From Deltaproteobacteria bacterium (lineage in GTDB: Bacteria > Myxococcota_A > UBA796 > GCA-2862545), in the NCBI GenBank assembly GCA_006226595.1, contig SBGP01000092.1, positions 186,001 to 250,000 on the forward strand: DNA of 64,000 nucleotides. The letters are read 5' to 3'. Shown one piece after another: positions 1 to 9,604 of the stretch. The position numbers and the translations under genes are program-made. The stretch's first letter is position 1; each line of letters opens with the position of its first letter. The notes below the pieces were generated by a model, which saw only the letters and a program-made list of their open reading frames with translations, did not search any database and had not been told where the DNA came from.

Positions 1-714
1 GGAGGCGGCGACGGTACCGGCCATCATGCCGGCCTTGTCCGCGCCCTCGCCTTCCTTGATGTACTTGAGGAAGAAGTCCGCGACCTCGGGACGCTTGAGC
101 AGCTTGTCCGCGGCGTCGGCGTTCTCGGTCTCGACCACCGCCTTGGCGACGACATCGATGCCCGCGAGCCACGCGCCGGCCTGCAGCATGTAGCCGCTGG
201 TGTCGCCGGGCCCGACACCATCCTCGGGAACGGCCATGCCGACCTGGGCGTCGAGCTCCTCGAGGAAGTCCTCGCGGGCGGCGGTGTCGTTCTCGACCTG
301 GGTGATGGCCTCGTCGATGGTCGCGAGCTGGCCCTTGCCGGTACCGAGGATGCCCATGCCCTCGCGCAGCGCCTTGACCTGGACGAGGAAGGTCTCCTTG
401 TCGGTCTCGCGGCCGCCGAGCACGGTGTAGGCGAGGAGCATGCCCGTCTGGAAGGCCACGCGGTCCTTGCTCTCGGGGTCGTCGAAGCTGGTCTTCGGCG
501 CAGGGATCTTCAGCTTCTCGAGCAGGCCGGCTTCCTTGACCTCGCTCTCGAGGGTCAGCGGGGAGGGAGCCAGGACCTTGACGCCGACGTCCGCGGCGGG
601 CGCGGGCGCCGCCTCGGCGGCGGGCTCCGGCTCGTGAGCAGGCTCGTTGGTCGTCTCGGAGCCACCACAGGCGATGACGAAGGCCAGGGGGGCGTAGATC
701 CACAGGTTCCGCAT
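1..714 (-). CDS. Secreted lipoprotein of unknown function (3' end cut by window edge)
   Basis: The start is ATG at 714 and the frame stays open to the window edge, giving 238 visible residues. The N-terminus is a short lipoprotein signal peptide ending in a V-I-A-C lipobox (Cys16), followed by a Pro/Ala/Glu-rich linker to about residue 45. The rest is soluble and looks mostly helical (many Ala, Glu, Lys, Leu), with no motif I recognise. It is predicted to be a lipid-anchored envelope protein. The next gene upstream is the FHA gene on the same strand, 55 bp away, so co-transcription is possible. The function is unknown. Confidence 0.75.
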   Translation of the reverse strand, partial: MRNLWIYAPLAFVIACGGSETTNEPAHEPEPAAEAAPAPAADVGVKVLAPSPLTLESEVKEAGLLEKLKIPAPKTSFDDPESKDRVAFQTGMLLAYTVLGGRETDKETFLVQVKALREGMGILGTGKGQLATIDEAITQVENDTAAREDFLEELDAQVGMAVPEDGVGPGDTSGYMLQAGAWLAGIDVVAKAVVETENADAADKLLKRPEVADFFLKYIKEGEGADKAGMMAGTVAAS

Positions 715-769
715 CGGGCACACCTCTCGAAGGGCGGCACCATAGCATGCGCCCCCCGATGGGACCGCC

Positions 770-1672
770 CTACGCCAGAGTCTTGACCTCGACGTCATCC
801 ACCGCGAGCCGCAGGGTACTCGACAGCGGCCGTCGCTCGATCACGTCGGCCGCACCGAGCACTCCGAGCCCCTCGATCTCGCGTCGGATCCGAAGCACCT
901 GCATGTTCAGCAGCCCCAGCGAGACGCCGACCATCTTGCACAGATCGTCGACGTGCACCCAGCCGCGCTGCTCGGCCCCGGACTCGGTGTCGTCGAGGTA
1001 CACGCGGGCCAGGGTGAGCAGCAGGTAGTGATGCGCACGCGGCTTGAGCGCCTGCCAGGTAACGCCCACCCGGGTCTCGACCTGCACGTGTTCCTCGTCG
1101 AGGCTGACCGAGAAGCGAAGTGCGAGGTCCGAGGCGCTGGCACCGCGTCCGGCATCCATCGTCGCCACATGGGCCCTCGGAAGATCGAGCTGGTAGAGCA
1201 CGTCCCCGACCCGGATCTCGGTTCCCGACAACGCTCGGGTCTCGCCGTCCTCGTCGACCTGCCACTGCCCCATCGGGTTGCGATACAGGATGACCTTCGG
1301 GTCCTCGGCGTCGGGCAGACAGAGGAAGCCGTCGCTCTCCTCGATGGCGTCACCCTTGCGGGACTTCGCGCGGGCCACCGGCGCCCGCACGTCGCCGACC
1401 TGCCAGCCATCCTTCTTGCCGAAGCCGACGATGCTCCCCGGATCGAGGGCACGCGTCTGTCCGGACTCGAGGCGGACGCCATCGACGAAGGTGCCGTTGC
1501 GACTCGCGAGGTCGCGAATGACCCAGTCCGATCCGTCCCACCAGATGGTGGCGTGCTCGCCCGAGACGAGCGGATCGGAGATGCGCACGGCGGCGGAGTT
1601 CCCGCGACCGACGAGGGCTCGGCTCGGCAGGGTCACGCGCCGCTTCAGGGTCTGGTTGATGAGCGTTCCCAC
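770..1672 (-). CDS. FHA-domain protein with C-terminal winged-helix-like region
   Basis: This 300-residue protein carries an N-terminal FHA domain at about residues 4-90. The phospho-Thr-binding signature is complete: G22-R23-G24, S37-x-x-H40 and R58-N59-G60-T61. The last 110 residues (about 190-300) look like a compact helical DNA- or protein-binding domain, possibly winged-helix (inferred). There is no signal peptide or membrane segment, so it is cytoplasmic. I chose GTG at 1672 because the FHA fold begins a few residues later; a longer frame reaches 1753 but adds only Arg-rich sequence. It diverges from the carboxylase operon. FHA domains bind phosphothreonine, so the kinases elsewhere in this window are plausible partners. 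Confidence 0.85.
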   Translation of the reverse strand: MGTLINQTLKRRVTLPSRALVGRGNSAAVRISDPLVSGEHATIWWDGSDWVIRDLASRNGTFVDGVRLESGQTRALDPGSIVGFGKKDGWQVGDVRAPVARAKSRKGDAIEESDGFLCLPDAEDPKVILYRNPMGQWQVDEDGETRALSGTEIRVGDVLYQLDLPRAHVATMDAGRGASASDLALRFSVSLDEEHVQVETRVGVTWQALKPRAHHYLLLTLARVYLDDTESGAEQRGWVHVDDLCKMVGVSLGLLNMQVLRIRREIEGLGVLGAADVIERRPLSSTLRLAVDDVEVKTLA

Positions 1673-1780
1673 GCCGCGGAGCCTAGCACGAGAAACGCGC
1701 CGCCTCACGCCGCGCCACGAGCCGTTTTCCGCCCATGGACGACCGCTGCACAAGGCCCTGACAACGCACCTCCTCGCCCA

Positions 1781-1796
1781 TACGGCACCGTACGGT
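1781..1796. promoter_or_regulatory. Overlapping palindromes, candidate operator for the carboxylase operon
   Basis: Two overlapping inverted repeats lie 33-48 bp upstream of the beta-subunit start: TACGG-CA-CCGTA (1781-1792) and the perfect palindrome ACCGTACGGT (1787-1796). They sit in the 156-bp region between divergent genes. The regulator is unknown. Branched-chain acyl-CoA carboxylase operons are often repressed by MerR- or TetR-type regulators, but no such gene is adjacent. Confidence 0.35.
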
Positions 1797-1828
1797 TAGG
1801 GCTTCTCCTCCCGAGGTACGCTGCCGCC

Positions 1829-3427
1829 ATGACACCGCTCGCATCCCGCATCGATCCTCGCTCCGAGGGCTTCCTCAAGAACCGCGAGGCGAACCTCGCC
1901 TCGATCGAGACCCTGCGTGAGCACCTCGCCAAGGCGCGCGCGGGGGGTGGCGAGAAGTACGTCGCCCGCCACGTGGCCCGCGGAAAGCTGCTCCCGCGCC
2001 AGCGCATCGACCTGCTGCTCGACCGGGACTCCCCGTTCCTGGAGCTGTGCCCGCTCGTCGGCATGCACGAGGGCGGCAAGGTCCCCGGCGGCTCGCTGGT
2101 CGCGGGCATCGGCCTCGTGCACGGCGTGCCGGTGATGATCTCGGCCTCCGAGGCGACGGTCCAGGGCGGCGCCATCGGGCCGTGGGGCGTCAAGAAGGCC
2201 GACCGCATCGGCGAGATCGCGTGGGAGTGCCGCTTGCCGGCCATCCACCTCATCGAGTCGGCGGGCGCGGACCTGCCGAACCAGAGCGAGATCTTCGTGC
2301 CCGGCGGCGCGGGCTTCCGACACATCACGCAGCGCAGCGAGGCGGGCTTGCCCACCCTGTCGCTGGTGTTCGGCAGCTGCACCGCGGGCGGCGCATACAT
2401 CCCCGGCATGAGCGACTACACGGTCATGGTGCGCGAGGCCGCGTACATGTACCTGGCCGGTCCCCCGCTCGTGAAGATGGCCCTCGGCGAGATCGTCGAC
2501 GACGAGACGCTCGGCGGTGCCGACCTCCACAGCCGCGTGTCGGGTGTGTCGGACTACCTCGCCGACTCCGAGGCCGACGCCGTGCGACTCGGCCGCGAGA
2601 TCGTCTACAACCTCGGCTGGCAGCCTTCGGGGCCGGCACCGACCGGTCGTGGCGACGCCCCCGTCTACGACGCCGACGAGCTGCTCGGCATCGCCAGCGC
2701 CGACCTCAAGGTGCCCTTCGATGCACGCGAGGTCATCGCCCGCGTCGTCGACGGCAGCCGCTTCCACGAGTTCAAGCCCCCATACGGCAACACGCTGGTC
2801 ACCGGGTGGGCCGAGCTCGGTGGCTACCGCGTCGGCGTGCTCGCCAACAATGGCGTGCTGTTCAAGGAGTCCTCCGAGAAGGGCGCGCAGTTCATCCAGC
2901 TGTGCAACCAGACGAACACACCGCTGCTGTTCCTCCAGAACATCACCGGGTTCATGGTCGGCAAGGAGGCCGAGGCCGGCGGCATCATCAAGGCCGGCGC
3001 CAAGCTCATCAACGCGGTGAGCAACTCCAAGGTGCCGGCGATCACCGTGATGATCGGCGGCTCGTACGGAGCCGGCAACTACGCGATGATGGGCCGCGCC
3101 TACCGCCCGCGCTTCCTGTTCACCTGGCCGAACCACAAGATCGCCGTCATGGGCTCCGAGCAGCTCGCCGGCGTCATCGACCTCGTCAAGCGCGAGGCCG
3201 CCGCCAAGAAGGGTCAGCCCGTCGACGAGGCGAAGCTCGGCATGCTCAAGCAGATGCTCGCCGGCAAGGTCGAGCACGAGTCGAGCTGTTGGGCGGCGAC
3301 CGGCCGCATGTTCGACGACGGCGTCATCGATCCGCGCGACACCCGAGCGGTGCTCGTGCAGGCCCTGACCGCGATTCACATGGCCCCCGTGGGAGGCACG
3401 ACCTCCTGGGGCACCTTCCGCCACTGA
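1829..3427 (+). CDS. mccB: Acyl-CoA carboxylase carboxyltransferase (beta) subunit, methylcrotonyl-CoA carboxylase type
   Basis: At 532 residues it matches the usual length of methylcrotonyl-CoA carboxylase beta subunits. The two crotonase-like carboxyltransferase halves are present; the second carries [16 protein letters not shown] and the WPN...VMG.EQ segment typical of the MCC/geranyl-CoA group. It transfers carboxyl from biotin on the alpha subunit to the acyl-CoA, as in leucine degradation. ATG 1829 is chosen because conserved homology starts a few residues later. The biotin carboxylase gene follows after 13 bp, so the two form one operon. Propionyl- or geranyl-CoA specificity cannot be excluded. 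No isovaleryl-CoA dehydrogenase or methylglutaconyl-CoA hydratase gene is adjacent. Confidence 0.9.
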   Translation: MTPLASRIDPRSEGFLKNREANLASIETLREHLAKARAGGGEKYVARHVARGKLLPRQRIDLLLDRDSPFLELCPLVGMHEGGKVPGGSLVAGIGLVHGVPVMISASEATVQGGAIGPWGVKKADRIGEIAWECRLPAIHLIESAGADLPNQSEIFVPGGAGFRHITQRSEAGLPTLSLVFGSCTAGGAYIPGMSDYTVMVREAAYMYLAGPPLVKMALGEIVDDETLGGADLHSRVSGVSDYLADSEADAVRLGREIVYNLGWQPSGPAPTGRGDAPVYDADELLGIASADLKVPFDAREVIARVVDGSRFHEFKPPYGNTLVTGWAELGGYRVGVLANNGVLFKESSEKGAQFIQLCNQTNTPLLFLQNITGFMVGKEAEAGGIIKAGAKLINAVSNSKVPAITVMIGGSYGAGNYAMMGRAYRPRFLFTWPNHKIAVMGSEQLAGVIDLVKREAAAKKGQPVDEAKLGMLKQMLAGKVEHESSCWAATGRMFDDGVIDPRDTRAVLVQALTAIHMAPVGGTTSWGTFRH

Positions 3428-3440
3428 CGCGGGGAAACCG

Positions 3441-5450
3441 ATGATTTCGAAGATCCTCATCGCCAACCGTGGCGAGATCAGCTCCCGCGTCGCGAAGACC
3501 TGCCGGGACCTCGGCATCCGCAGCGTAGCCGTGTACTCCGACGCCGACGCCGGCCTGCCCTTCGTCGGACACGCCGATCAGGCCGTGCGCATCGGACCCG
3601 CGGCGGTGGCCGACAGCTACCTCGACGCCGAGGCCATCCTCGACGCGGCGAAGCGTACCGGCGCCGATGCGGTGCACCCGGGCTACGGCTTCCTCGCCGA
3701 GAACGCCGACTTCGCCCAGGCCGTCGTCGACGCGGGTCTCACGTGGATCGGCCCGACGCCCGAGGCCATGCGCCAGATGGGCGACAAGTCCAACGCGCGG
3801 CACCTCGCGAAGAAGGCGGGCGTTCCCACGGTCCCCGGCTTCTCGGGTCGCGACCCGAGCGACGAGGTCCTGCTCAAGAAGGCCAAGGGCATCGGCTTTC
3901 CGCTCATGGTCAAGGCCTCGGCCGGCGGTGGCGGTCGCGGCATGCGCCTCGTCACCCGCGAAGAAGACCTGCCCGAGGCGCTGAAGTCCGCGCGTCGCGA
4001 GGCGGAGGGCGCGTTCGGCGACGGGCACCTGCTGCTCGAGAAGGCGATCATGCGACCCCGCCACATCGAGGTCCAGGTCTTCGGCGACAGCCACGGCAAC
4101 GTCATCCACCTCGGTGAGCGCGAGTGCTCGATCCAGCGCCGCCACCAGAAGATCCTCGAGGAGGCCCCCTCCCCGGCCGTCGACCAGGATCTGCGCGACG
4201 AGCTGGGCGAGGCCGCCGTGCAGCTCGCTTCCGCCATTGGCTACGTCGGTGCCGGCACCTGCGAGTTCCTGCTCGGCGACGACGACGAGTTCTACTTCCT
4301 CGAGATGAACACCCGCCTGCAGGTCGAGCACCCGGTGACCGAGCTGATCACCGAGCTCGACCTCGTCGCCCTGCAGATCAAGGTCGCCAACGGCGAGCCG
4401 CTCGAGCTCGAGCAGGAAGAGGTGTTCCTCGGCGGACACAGCATCGAGGCCCGCCTGTACGCCGAGGACCCGAACCGGGACTACCTGCCCTCCACCGGAC
4501 CTCTGCACCGCATGGACTACGGCTGGCCTGGCACGACCACCGTGCCCGGCGTGCGCATCGACACGGGCTACGCGAGCGGCACCGCCGTGAGCCCGCACTA
4601 CGACGCGATGATCGCCAAGCTCATCGTGTGGGGCGAGGACCGGGCACAGGCCCTGGCCAAGCTCGCACGGCTGCTCGAAGAGGCCTGGGTACCCGGCATC
4701 GTCACCAACCTGCCGCTGCTGCGCGAGATCTCCCGGCACGAGGCGTGGCTCGAGGGCGACCTGCACACCGGCTTCCTCACCGAGCACGGCATGCCTTCCC
4801 CGCCGCCGCTCGATCCGGTCACCGGCATCCTCGGCGCACTGGCGCTGGGACATGCCGAGCGTCGCGGAGCCAGCGTCTACGGCGGGCACGTCCCCGCCGG
4901 CTGGCGCCCGTGGGGCCCCGCCGAACAACGCGAGAGCTTCTCGGTCTTCGGCGAGGAGCACGCCGTGACGTGGACGGCCGATGGCGACGAGCTCACCGCG
5001 CACATCGGCGACGAGAGCCACGCGATCACCGTCGGAGCCCGCGATGGCGACCGGCTCACCGTGATCCGCGACGGGGTGCGCAGCCAGTGGCGGGTGTGCC
5101 GTGTCAGCCCCGGAAAGCACGACAACCTCGGCGATGGCGACACCGTGTACGTCCATACCGGCGAGATCGAGTCGATGGCCATCGTCGTGCCGCGCTTCCC
5201 CGCGCCCGCGGGTGCGGAAGCCGAGCCCGGATCTTGTGTCGCCCCGACTCCCGGCACGGTGGTCGCCGTGCACGTCTCCGTCGGCGACGAGGTCACCGAG
5301 GGACAGGCACTGATCGCACTCGAGGCGATGAAGATGGAGCAGACACTCGCGGCACCCGAAGCCGGCACCGTGGCCGAGGTGCGGGTGGTCGTGGGCGACG
5401 CCGTGGATGGCGGTCAGCTGCTGGTCCGCATCGAGCCTGCCGAGGGCTGA
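3441..5450 (+). CDS. mccA: Acyl-CoA carboxylase biotin carboxylase/BCCP (alpha) subunit, MccA type
   Basis: This 669-residue three-part subunit carboxylates its own biotin using ATP and bicarbonate. It has the N-terminal biotin carboxylase domain (ILIANRGEI start), the ATP-grasp glycine loop GGGGRGM, the RHIEVQ and EMNTRLQVEHPVTE active-site segments, a linker region, and a C-terminal biotinyl domain. Biotin would attach at Lys631 in EAMKMEQ. Length and order match MccA or bacterial AccA-type subunits. It follows mccB by 13 bp. Together they form a complete two-subunit carboxylase, probably for 3-methylcrotonyl-CoA, although the acyl substrate is set by the beta subunit and is inferred. Confidence 0.92.
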   Translation: MISKILIANRGEISSRVAKTCRDLGIRSVAVYSDADAGLPFVGHADQAVRIGPAAVADSYLDAEAILDAAKRTGADAVHPGYGFLAENADFAQAVVDAGLTWIGPTPEAMRQMGDKSNARHLAKKAGVPTVPGFSGRDPSDEVLLKKAKGIGFPLMVKASAGGGGRGMRLVTREEDLPEALKSARREAEGAFGDGHLLLEKAIMRPRHIEVQVFGDSHGNVIHLGERECSIQRRHQKILEEAPSPAVDQDLRDELGEAAVQLASAIGYVGAGTCEFLLGDDDEFYFLEMNTRLQVEHPVTELITELDLVALQIKVANGEPLELEQEEVFLGGHSIEARLYAEDPNRDYLPSTGPLHRMDYGWPGTTTVPGVRIDTGYASGTAVSPHYDAMIAKLIVWGEDRAQALAKLARLLEEAWVPGIVTNLPLLREISRHEAWLEGDLHTGFLTEHGMPSPPPLDPVTGILGALALGHAERRGASVYGGHVPAGWRPWGPAEQRESFSVFGEEHAVTWTADGDELTAHIGDESHAITVGARDGDRLTVIRDGVRSQWRVCRVSPGKHDNLGDGDTVYVHTGEIESMAIVVPRFPAPAGAEAEPGSCVAPTPGTVVAVHVSVGDEVTEGQALIALEAMKMEQTLAAPEAGTVAEVRVVVGDAVDGGQLLVRIEPAEG

Positions 5451-5468
5451 CGGCCGCTGGCGGAGGAG

Positions 5469-5490
5469 GGCCTGCCGGCGTGTGCAGGCC
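5469..5490 (+). terminator. Hairpin after mccA
   Basis: GGCCTGC (5469-5475) and GCAGGCC (5484-5490) form a perfect 7-bp stem with an 8-nt loop, 18 bp past the mccA stop. No U-tract follows, so it is either a weak terminator or an mRNA 3'-end structure. Confidence 0.35.
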
Positions 5491-5532
5491 ACCCCCGAGA
5501 GGGCTAGCCTTGGCGTCCACCCCGGAGTGACG

Positions 5533-6087
5533 ATGCCGCTGTGGTTTGCCCTGCTCCTCGCTGCCTGCGGGGCCCCGAACACCGACCCCGAGCCCACCGC
5601 CACGCAGGCGCCTGCCGGCGACGGGGAGCAGACGAAGCGCGTCGTCGTGCACCGCGAGACCCCGCCATACGGCGACGCTGCACGCGCCGCCAAGCTCGGC
5701 GACGTCGAGTGCACCTACGTCATCGACGTCGACGCGAAGGGCCTGCCCACCCGGGTCGCGGCCCCCGACTGCCCCCCGGAGTTCGCCGACGACGGCATGC
5801 CGGCCATGGAGAAGTGGCGATGGGAGCCCGGTGAAGCCGAGACGGTGAAGATCACGGTGAGGTACAAGTTCCGGGACCAGGTCTCCAAGGGTCCGTTCCC
5901 GATCCTCTGCAAGGTCTCGTTCCGGGTGGACGAGCAGGGCGCCAAGCACGACGTCGACCTCTCCGCGTGCCCCGATGACCGCCTCGACTACGTCAAGTCC
6001 TACGTCGAGGGCATGAGCGACCTCGGTCCGAACCGGTACACGTTCGAGATCGTCGACGTCCCCAAGACGTTCCCCGCACCGGGCTGA
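5533..6087 (+). CDS. Lipoprotein with TonB C-terminal-like domain
   Basis: This 184-residue protein has a very short signal peptide and a lipobox ending at Cys12 (LLLAAC). After a linker, about residues 40-120 resemble a TonB C-terminal fold: ECTYVIDVDAKGLPTRV, then an Asp-rich turn and KWRWEP, equivalent to the V-x-V-x-x-x-G motif and the final Trp-x-x-Pro strand of that family. There is no TonB transmembrane anchor and no ExbBD nearby, so it is probably a stand-alone periplasmic or outer-membrane lipoprotein rather than an energy transducer. ATG 5533 is chosen because it gives the signal peptide. The specific role is unknown. Confidence 0.75.
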   Translation: MPLWFALLLAACGAPNTDPEPTATQAPAGDGEQTKRVVVHRETPPYGDAARAAKLGDVECTYVIDVDAKGLPTRVAAPDCPPEFADDGMPAMEKWRWEPGEAETVKITVRYKFRDQVSKGPFPILCKVSFRVDEQGAKHDVDLSACPDDRLDYVKSYVEGMSDLGPNRYTFEIVDVPKTFPAPG

Positions 6088-6118
6088 CGCGCGGGCTCGC
6101 CCGCGGTAGCCTCCCGGC

Positions 6119-6976
6119 ATGGGCCGCACCTACCGCCGTGATCCCGCTACCTTCTCCATGCACGCGAACGGGCTCGAGTTCGGCTGCCTCACGTGGGGAG
6201 CCGACGGTCCGCTCGTCATCCTCGTCCACGGCTTCCCGGACACCGCGCGAACGTGGGACTTCGTCGGTCCGAAGCTCGCCGAGAAGGGCTTTCGCGTCAT
6301 CGCGCCGTACACGCGCGGCATTGCGCCGTCGCAGATCCCCGAGGACGGCGACTACGGCAGCGACACGCTCGGCCGCGACATCCTCGCGCTGATCGGCGCC
6401 GCTGGCGAGGACGAGGCGGTGGTCGTCGGGCACGACTTCGGCGCGAGCGCCGCGTACTCCGCGGCAGGCCTCGGTCCGGACCGGGTGTCGAAGCTGGTGA
6501 CCGTCGCCATCCCGCATCCCGCGAGCATCCAGATGAGCTTCGGCAAAGCCTGGGGCGCGCGGCACTTCCTCACCCACCGCATGCCCGGCGCCGCCGAGCG
6601 CTTCGCGAAGCATGACTTCGCCCAGCTGCGCACCCTGTACGAGCGCTGGTCACCGGGTTTCGACTGGCCGGACAGCGAGCTCGAGTGGGCTCGCAACAGC
6701 TACTCCGCGCCCGGTTCGTGCCAGGCGGCGTTGGACTACTACAAGCACCTCACCCCGAAGCCACCGCCGGGGCACCTCGCGAAGATCGAGGTCCCGACCC
6801 TGATTGTCGGCGGCAAGAGCGACGGCATCATGAAGCAGGCGGACTTCGAGCGCAGTGTGCGCCGGTTCACCGGCGAAGTGCACGTTCGTATGCTTCCCGG
6901 CGGGCACTTCCTGCACCGCGAGCACCCCGAGCCCTTCCTCGACCTGCTCATCGACTTCCTCGTCGGTCGCCTATGA
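6119..6976 (+). CDS. Alpha/beta hydrolase, epoxide hydrolase-like
   Basis: A 285-residue alpha/beta-hydrolase. The oxyanion motif is HGFPD (37-41), the nucleophile elbow is GHDFG with Asp106, and the C-terminal base is His263 in GGHFLH. An Asp nucleophile next to HGxP is the pattern of epoxide hydrolases and haloalkane dehalogenases rather than Ser esterases. The cap region holds several Trp and Tyr residues that could polarise an epoxide. No signal peptide is seen, so it is cytoplasmic. It stands between unrelated genes and its substrate is unknown. Confidence 0.85.
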   Translation: MGRTYRRDPATFSMHANGLEFGCLTWGADGPLVILVHGFPDTARTWDFVGPKLAEKGFRVIAPYTRGIAPSQIPEDGDYGSDTLGRDILALIGAAGEDEAVVVGHDFGASAAYSAAGLGPDRVSKLVTVAIPHPASIQMSFGKAWGARHFLTHRMPGAAERFAKHDFAQLRTLYERWSPGFDWPDSELEWARNSYSAPGSCQAALDYYKHLTPKPPPGHLAKIEVPTLIVGGKSDGIMKQADFERSVRRFTGEVHVRMLPGGHFLHREHPEPFLDLLIDFLVGRL

Positions 6977-7057
6977 CCTTCCGAGACGCCTCGTGACACG
7001 CGTCTCGTCCTATCCTCCCGGTGCAAGCCCCTCTACGGAGGAGTCTGCGGAGGTGGC

Positions 7058-7381
7058 ATGAGCACGACGGCCCTCGATCTCAGCGCGGCGCTGTTCCCCG
7101 TGCTCTTCGTCGCCGTGGTGTGGATGTCGATGCCCCGCACCCGCGGCTCCCACCTGTTTCTCGCTCTGGCCGCCGTCACGCACCTCGTGGGGCTCGGTCA
7201 GCGGGTGGCGATGCAGGCGGTGCTCGACCTCGTGGCCCTTCGCCAGCCGGTGCCCCCGTGGCAGATCGACGCCCTGCGCGGCGGCCTCCCCGCACTCACG
7301 CTGATCGGCAGTGCCGCGGTCGTGCTCGCCGCGTGGCTGGTACTCGCCCGCTGGCCGACGACCGTGGAAGAGCCTGGCTGA
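7058..7381 (+). CDS. Small membrane protein, about three TM segments
   Basis: A 107-residue protein made mostly of hydrophobic segments (about 8-24, 32-50 and 78-98) with short charged loops, so an inner-membrane protein. ATG 7058 follows a purine-rich GGAGGT-like stretch (GCGGAGGTGGC). The next gene begins 58 bp later on the same strand. I recognise no family. Confidence 0.65.
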   Translation: MSTTALDLSAALFPVLFVAVVWMSMPRTRGSHLFLALAAVTHLVGLGQRVAMQAVLDLVALRQPVPPWQIDALRGGLPALTLIGSAAVVLAAWLVLARWPTTVEEPG

Positions 7382-7439
7382 TCGCCGGCTTCGACTGGCG
7401 CCGACCCGACGGACGGGTCATCGTCTGGCCGGAGGTTGC

Positions 7440-9080
7440 ATGCGACGTGTTCTGGGGCTGGCGCTGCTCGCGGCGTGCGGCGGCAGTGGTGAGGCCCACA
7501 AGATCGTGCTCGTGTCGAGCGGAACGATGGAGTCGAGCCAGGACAGCCGCCTCATGCGCGACCTCGGCGATGCCCTCGACGAGATGGGCTTCGCCGTCGT
7601 CCACGACCCCGAGAACCTCGGCGACTTCGACGCCGACGCGGCACGGGCTCGCGCCGGACTGGTCGACGCCGCCCACGCGGCGGTGGTGATTTTCGAGGCC
7701 GGCAAGGAGCGGCCCGGCGTGCTGCCCGGCACGCACCTGTGGGCGGTTCGCGCCACCGTGCACATGGTCAACGAGCGCCCCGAGTTTGCCGCGCCCGAGC
7801 CGTACACGCTCGAGTTCGTGCGCGAGGACAGCTCGCTCACCGGCATCGCCAGCGACGCCCGCGACACCTGGGTCAACGCGTTCGCCCCGTACATCGCGGA
7901 CGCCGCGGTGCACAGCCCTCAGCTCACCGCCGTCCTCAACGGCGAGGGCGAGACCCGCGCGCTGCTCGCGGTCACCGACCTCAAGAACTACGAAGACCTC
8001 ATCCGCTCGCGCCACGAGACGGCCACCGAGTACGCCGCCTACTGCCAGGCCGAGGGCGAGCGCCTGCAGAGCTTCGCGGACGCCGAAGGCATCACCTGCT
8101 ACGGCAACCCGTGCGGTCAGTACGCGATGGTCGGCGTGAACGCCGACAACCGGCCCATCGTGCAGGACCTGTCGCGGCTGCCGATCTTCACCGTACCCCC
8201 GAAGCGCAAGGGCTACTGGGCCGAGCCTCCCGAGCGCCTGTTCGTGATCGAGGCCGATCGCAGCGAGCGCGACCTGCTGCGCAGCGGCAACTTCTACGGC
8301 ATCGGCACGGTCAACCAGGGCCACGCCGTCGGCGCCGTCGAGACCTTCACCAGCGAAGGAACCTCGGCGCTGTGGGGCTTCGATACCCGCGACGGCAGCA
8401 AGAAGCAGATGGTGCTCCTCGGTCCCGGCCAGCGGAACGGGGTGAGCGACATCTCGCCCGACGGCGCCTTCGCGCTGTGGTGCCTGCGCGACGGCGGCAT
8501 GTGCCACGTGCAGGCGGGCGGCGCGCCCACCGAGCTTCCCGCACTGTCCTGGGGGCGCTTCGGCTGGGCCGGCAGCGAGCTGCGCATCATCGGCGCGGAT
8601 CGTGATGGCGGCGTGCTCCTCGTCGACCCGACGAGCGGCAAGGCGAGCCCCGTGAAGGCCAAGGGCCGCTTCCGCGCCGTGGCCGGCAAGACCGACGCTG
8701 GCCTGGTGTTCGTCACCCGCGACGACCGAGGCGCCTGCCACCTCGTGACCGCCGATGCCACGGGAAAGGTGCTCGCCGACGAGGCCATGCCGCAGTGCAT
8801 CGACGACCCCACACTGGTCGCGGACGGCCGCCTGGTCGGGACCGCCGTCGTCACGCACCCGGACGACGTGCCGGGTGATGCCGAGGTCGTCGTGTGGGAG
8901 CCCGGAATGACCGCGCCGTTCCCGCTCACCTCGGGTGCCTACCGCGAGGAGATCGTGTACCCCTCCGCGGACGGAAAGACCGTGTTCTTCAACCGCCGCA
9001 TGGACGCGCCCACCGACCCGCGCTTCGACACCCGCGTGTACCGCCGCGCGGTGTGCGAGGTCGAGCTCCCCGAGAAGTAG
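7440..9080 (+). CDS. Lipoprotein with beta-propeller (PD40/WD40-like) repeats
   Basis: A 546-residue secreted lipoprotein with a lipobox at Cys13 (ALLAAC). The first 200 residues are a mixed alpha/beta domain of unknown type, including ALLAVTDLKNYEDLI. From about residue 270 on there are repeated beta strands with the PD40 pattern: DISPDGAFALWCL, YPSADGKTVFFNR and similar D-G-x-x-hydrophobic motifs. This predicts a C-terminal beta-propeller like that of TolB or prolyl-peptidase accessory domains. The predicted location is the periplasm or outer membrane. The start at 7440 is set by the signal peptide. The function is unknown. Confidence 0.8.
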   Translation: MRRVLGLALLAACGGSGEAHKIVLVSSGTMESSQDSRLMRDLGDALDEMGFAVVHDPENLGDFDADAARARAGLVDAAHAAVVIFEAGKERPGVLPGTHLWAVRATVHMVNERPEFAAPEPYTLEFVREDSSLTGIASDARDTWVNAFAPYIADAAVHSPQLTAVLNGEGETRALLAVTDLKNYEDLIRSRHETATEYAAYCQAEGERLQSFADAEGITCYGNPCGQYAMVGVNADNRPIVQDLSRLPIFTVPPKRKGYWAEPPERLFVIEADRSERDLLRSGNFYGIGTVNQGHAVGAVETFTSEGTSALWGFDTRDGSKKQMVLLGPGQRNGVSDISPDGAFALWCLRDGGMCHVQAGGAPTELPALSWGRFGWAGSELRIIGADRDGGVLLVDPTSGKASPVKAKGRFRAVAGKTDAGLVFVTRDDRGACHLVTADATGKVLADEAMPQCIDDPTLVADGRLVGTAVVTHPDDVPGDAEVVVWEPGMTAPFPLTSGAYREEIVYPSADGKTVFFNRRMDAPTDPRFDTRVYRRAVCEVELPEK

Positions 9081-9082
9081 TC

Positions 9083-9604
9083 GTGGAGGCACCCCGCGAT
9101 CTCACCGTCACCGCCGACCTCGACCGCGCACGCATCGAGTGGCAGGAACACGTACCTCCGGGGCTGCTTCGCAAGGGCCTGCTCAACACCCTGGGCTTCG
9201 CGGTGATCGGCGTGCTCGTGTTCGGCGGCTTCGCCATCGCCGGGCCGCTGAGCTGCTTGTTCGCGGCCATGGCCCTGTTCGCGGGCGCCTGGCTGCTCGG
9301 GAGCGCGGACGATGCCGTGCCCTCGCCGGTCGTGCTCGACCTCACCCCCACGAGCCTGGCGCTGTCCCGCAGGGAACGGCGCTCCGAGGTCGCGTGGGCG
9401 GAGGTCTCCAACGTGGGCGTGGACGGCCAGACGCTCACGCTCCAGCTGGGCGGCAAGCCCTACCGCTTCTGGTTCAGGCACCGCGACGCTGCGCAGTGGT
9501 GCGCCGACGAGCTCGAGCACTGGCGAGTCCGCGCACCGGACGTCGGCACCGGAGACGTCCCCGCGGCGCTCGACGCGCTCAGATCGCGGCAGGACGAGCG
9601 GTGA
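9083..9604 (+). CDS. Two-TM membrane protein with PH-like cytosolic domain
   Basis: A 173-residue protein. The first 30 residues are polar, a hydrophobic hairpin spans about 34-72, and the remainder has the alternating strands of a bacterial PH-like domain. The GTG start at 9083 lies 2 bp after the upstream lipoprotein stop, suggesting translational coupling. It resembles in layout, though not closely in sequence, the protein at 16454-17011. Its 3' end overlaps the convergent lipase gene by 26 bp. The function is unknown. Confidence 0.65.
   Translation: MEAPRDLTVTADLDRARIEWQEHVPPGLLRKGLLNTLGFAVIGVLVFGGFAIAGPLSCLFAAMALFAGAWLLGSADDAVPSPVVLDLTPTSLALSRRERRSEVAWAEVSNVGVDGQTLTLQLGGKPYRFWFRHRDAAQWCADELEHWRVRAPDVGTGDVPAALDALRSRQDER

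Noticed and set aside
953-1828. Long upstream extension of the mccB reading frame
   Set aside because: It lies antisense over the FHA gene and has no carboxyltransferase homology; MccB starts at 1829 with normal length.
1796-3517. Long open frame antisense to mccB
   Set aside because: It is a high-GC shadow: it lies over the strongly supported mccB gene and shows no domain.
3324-5714. 796-codon open frame antisense to mccA
   Set aside because: Same reason: GC-driven shadow of a conserved enzyme with all motifs on the plus strand.
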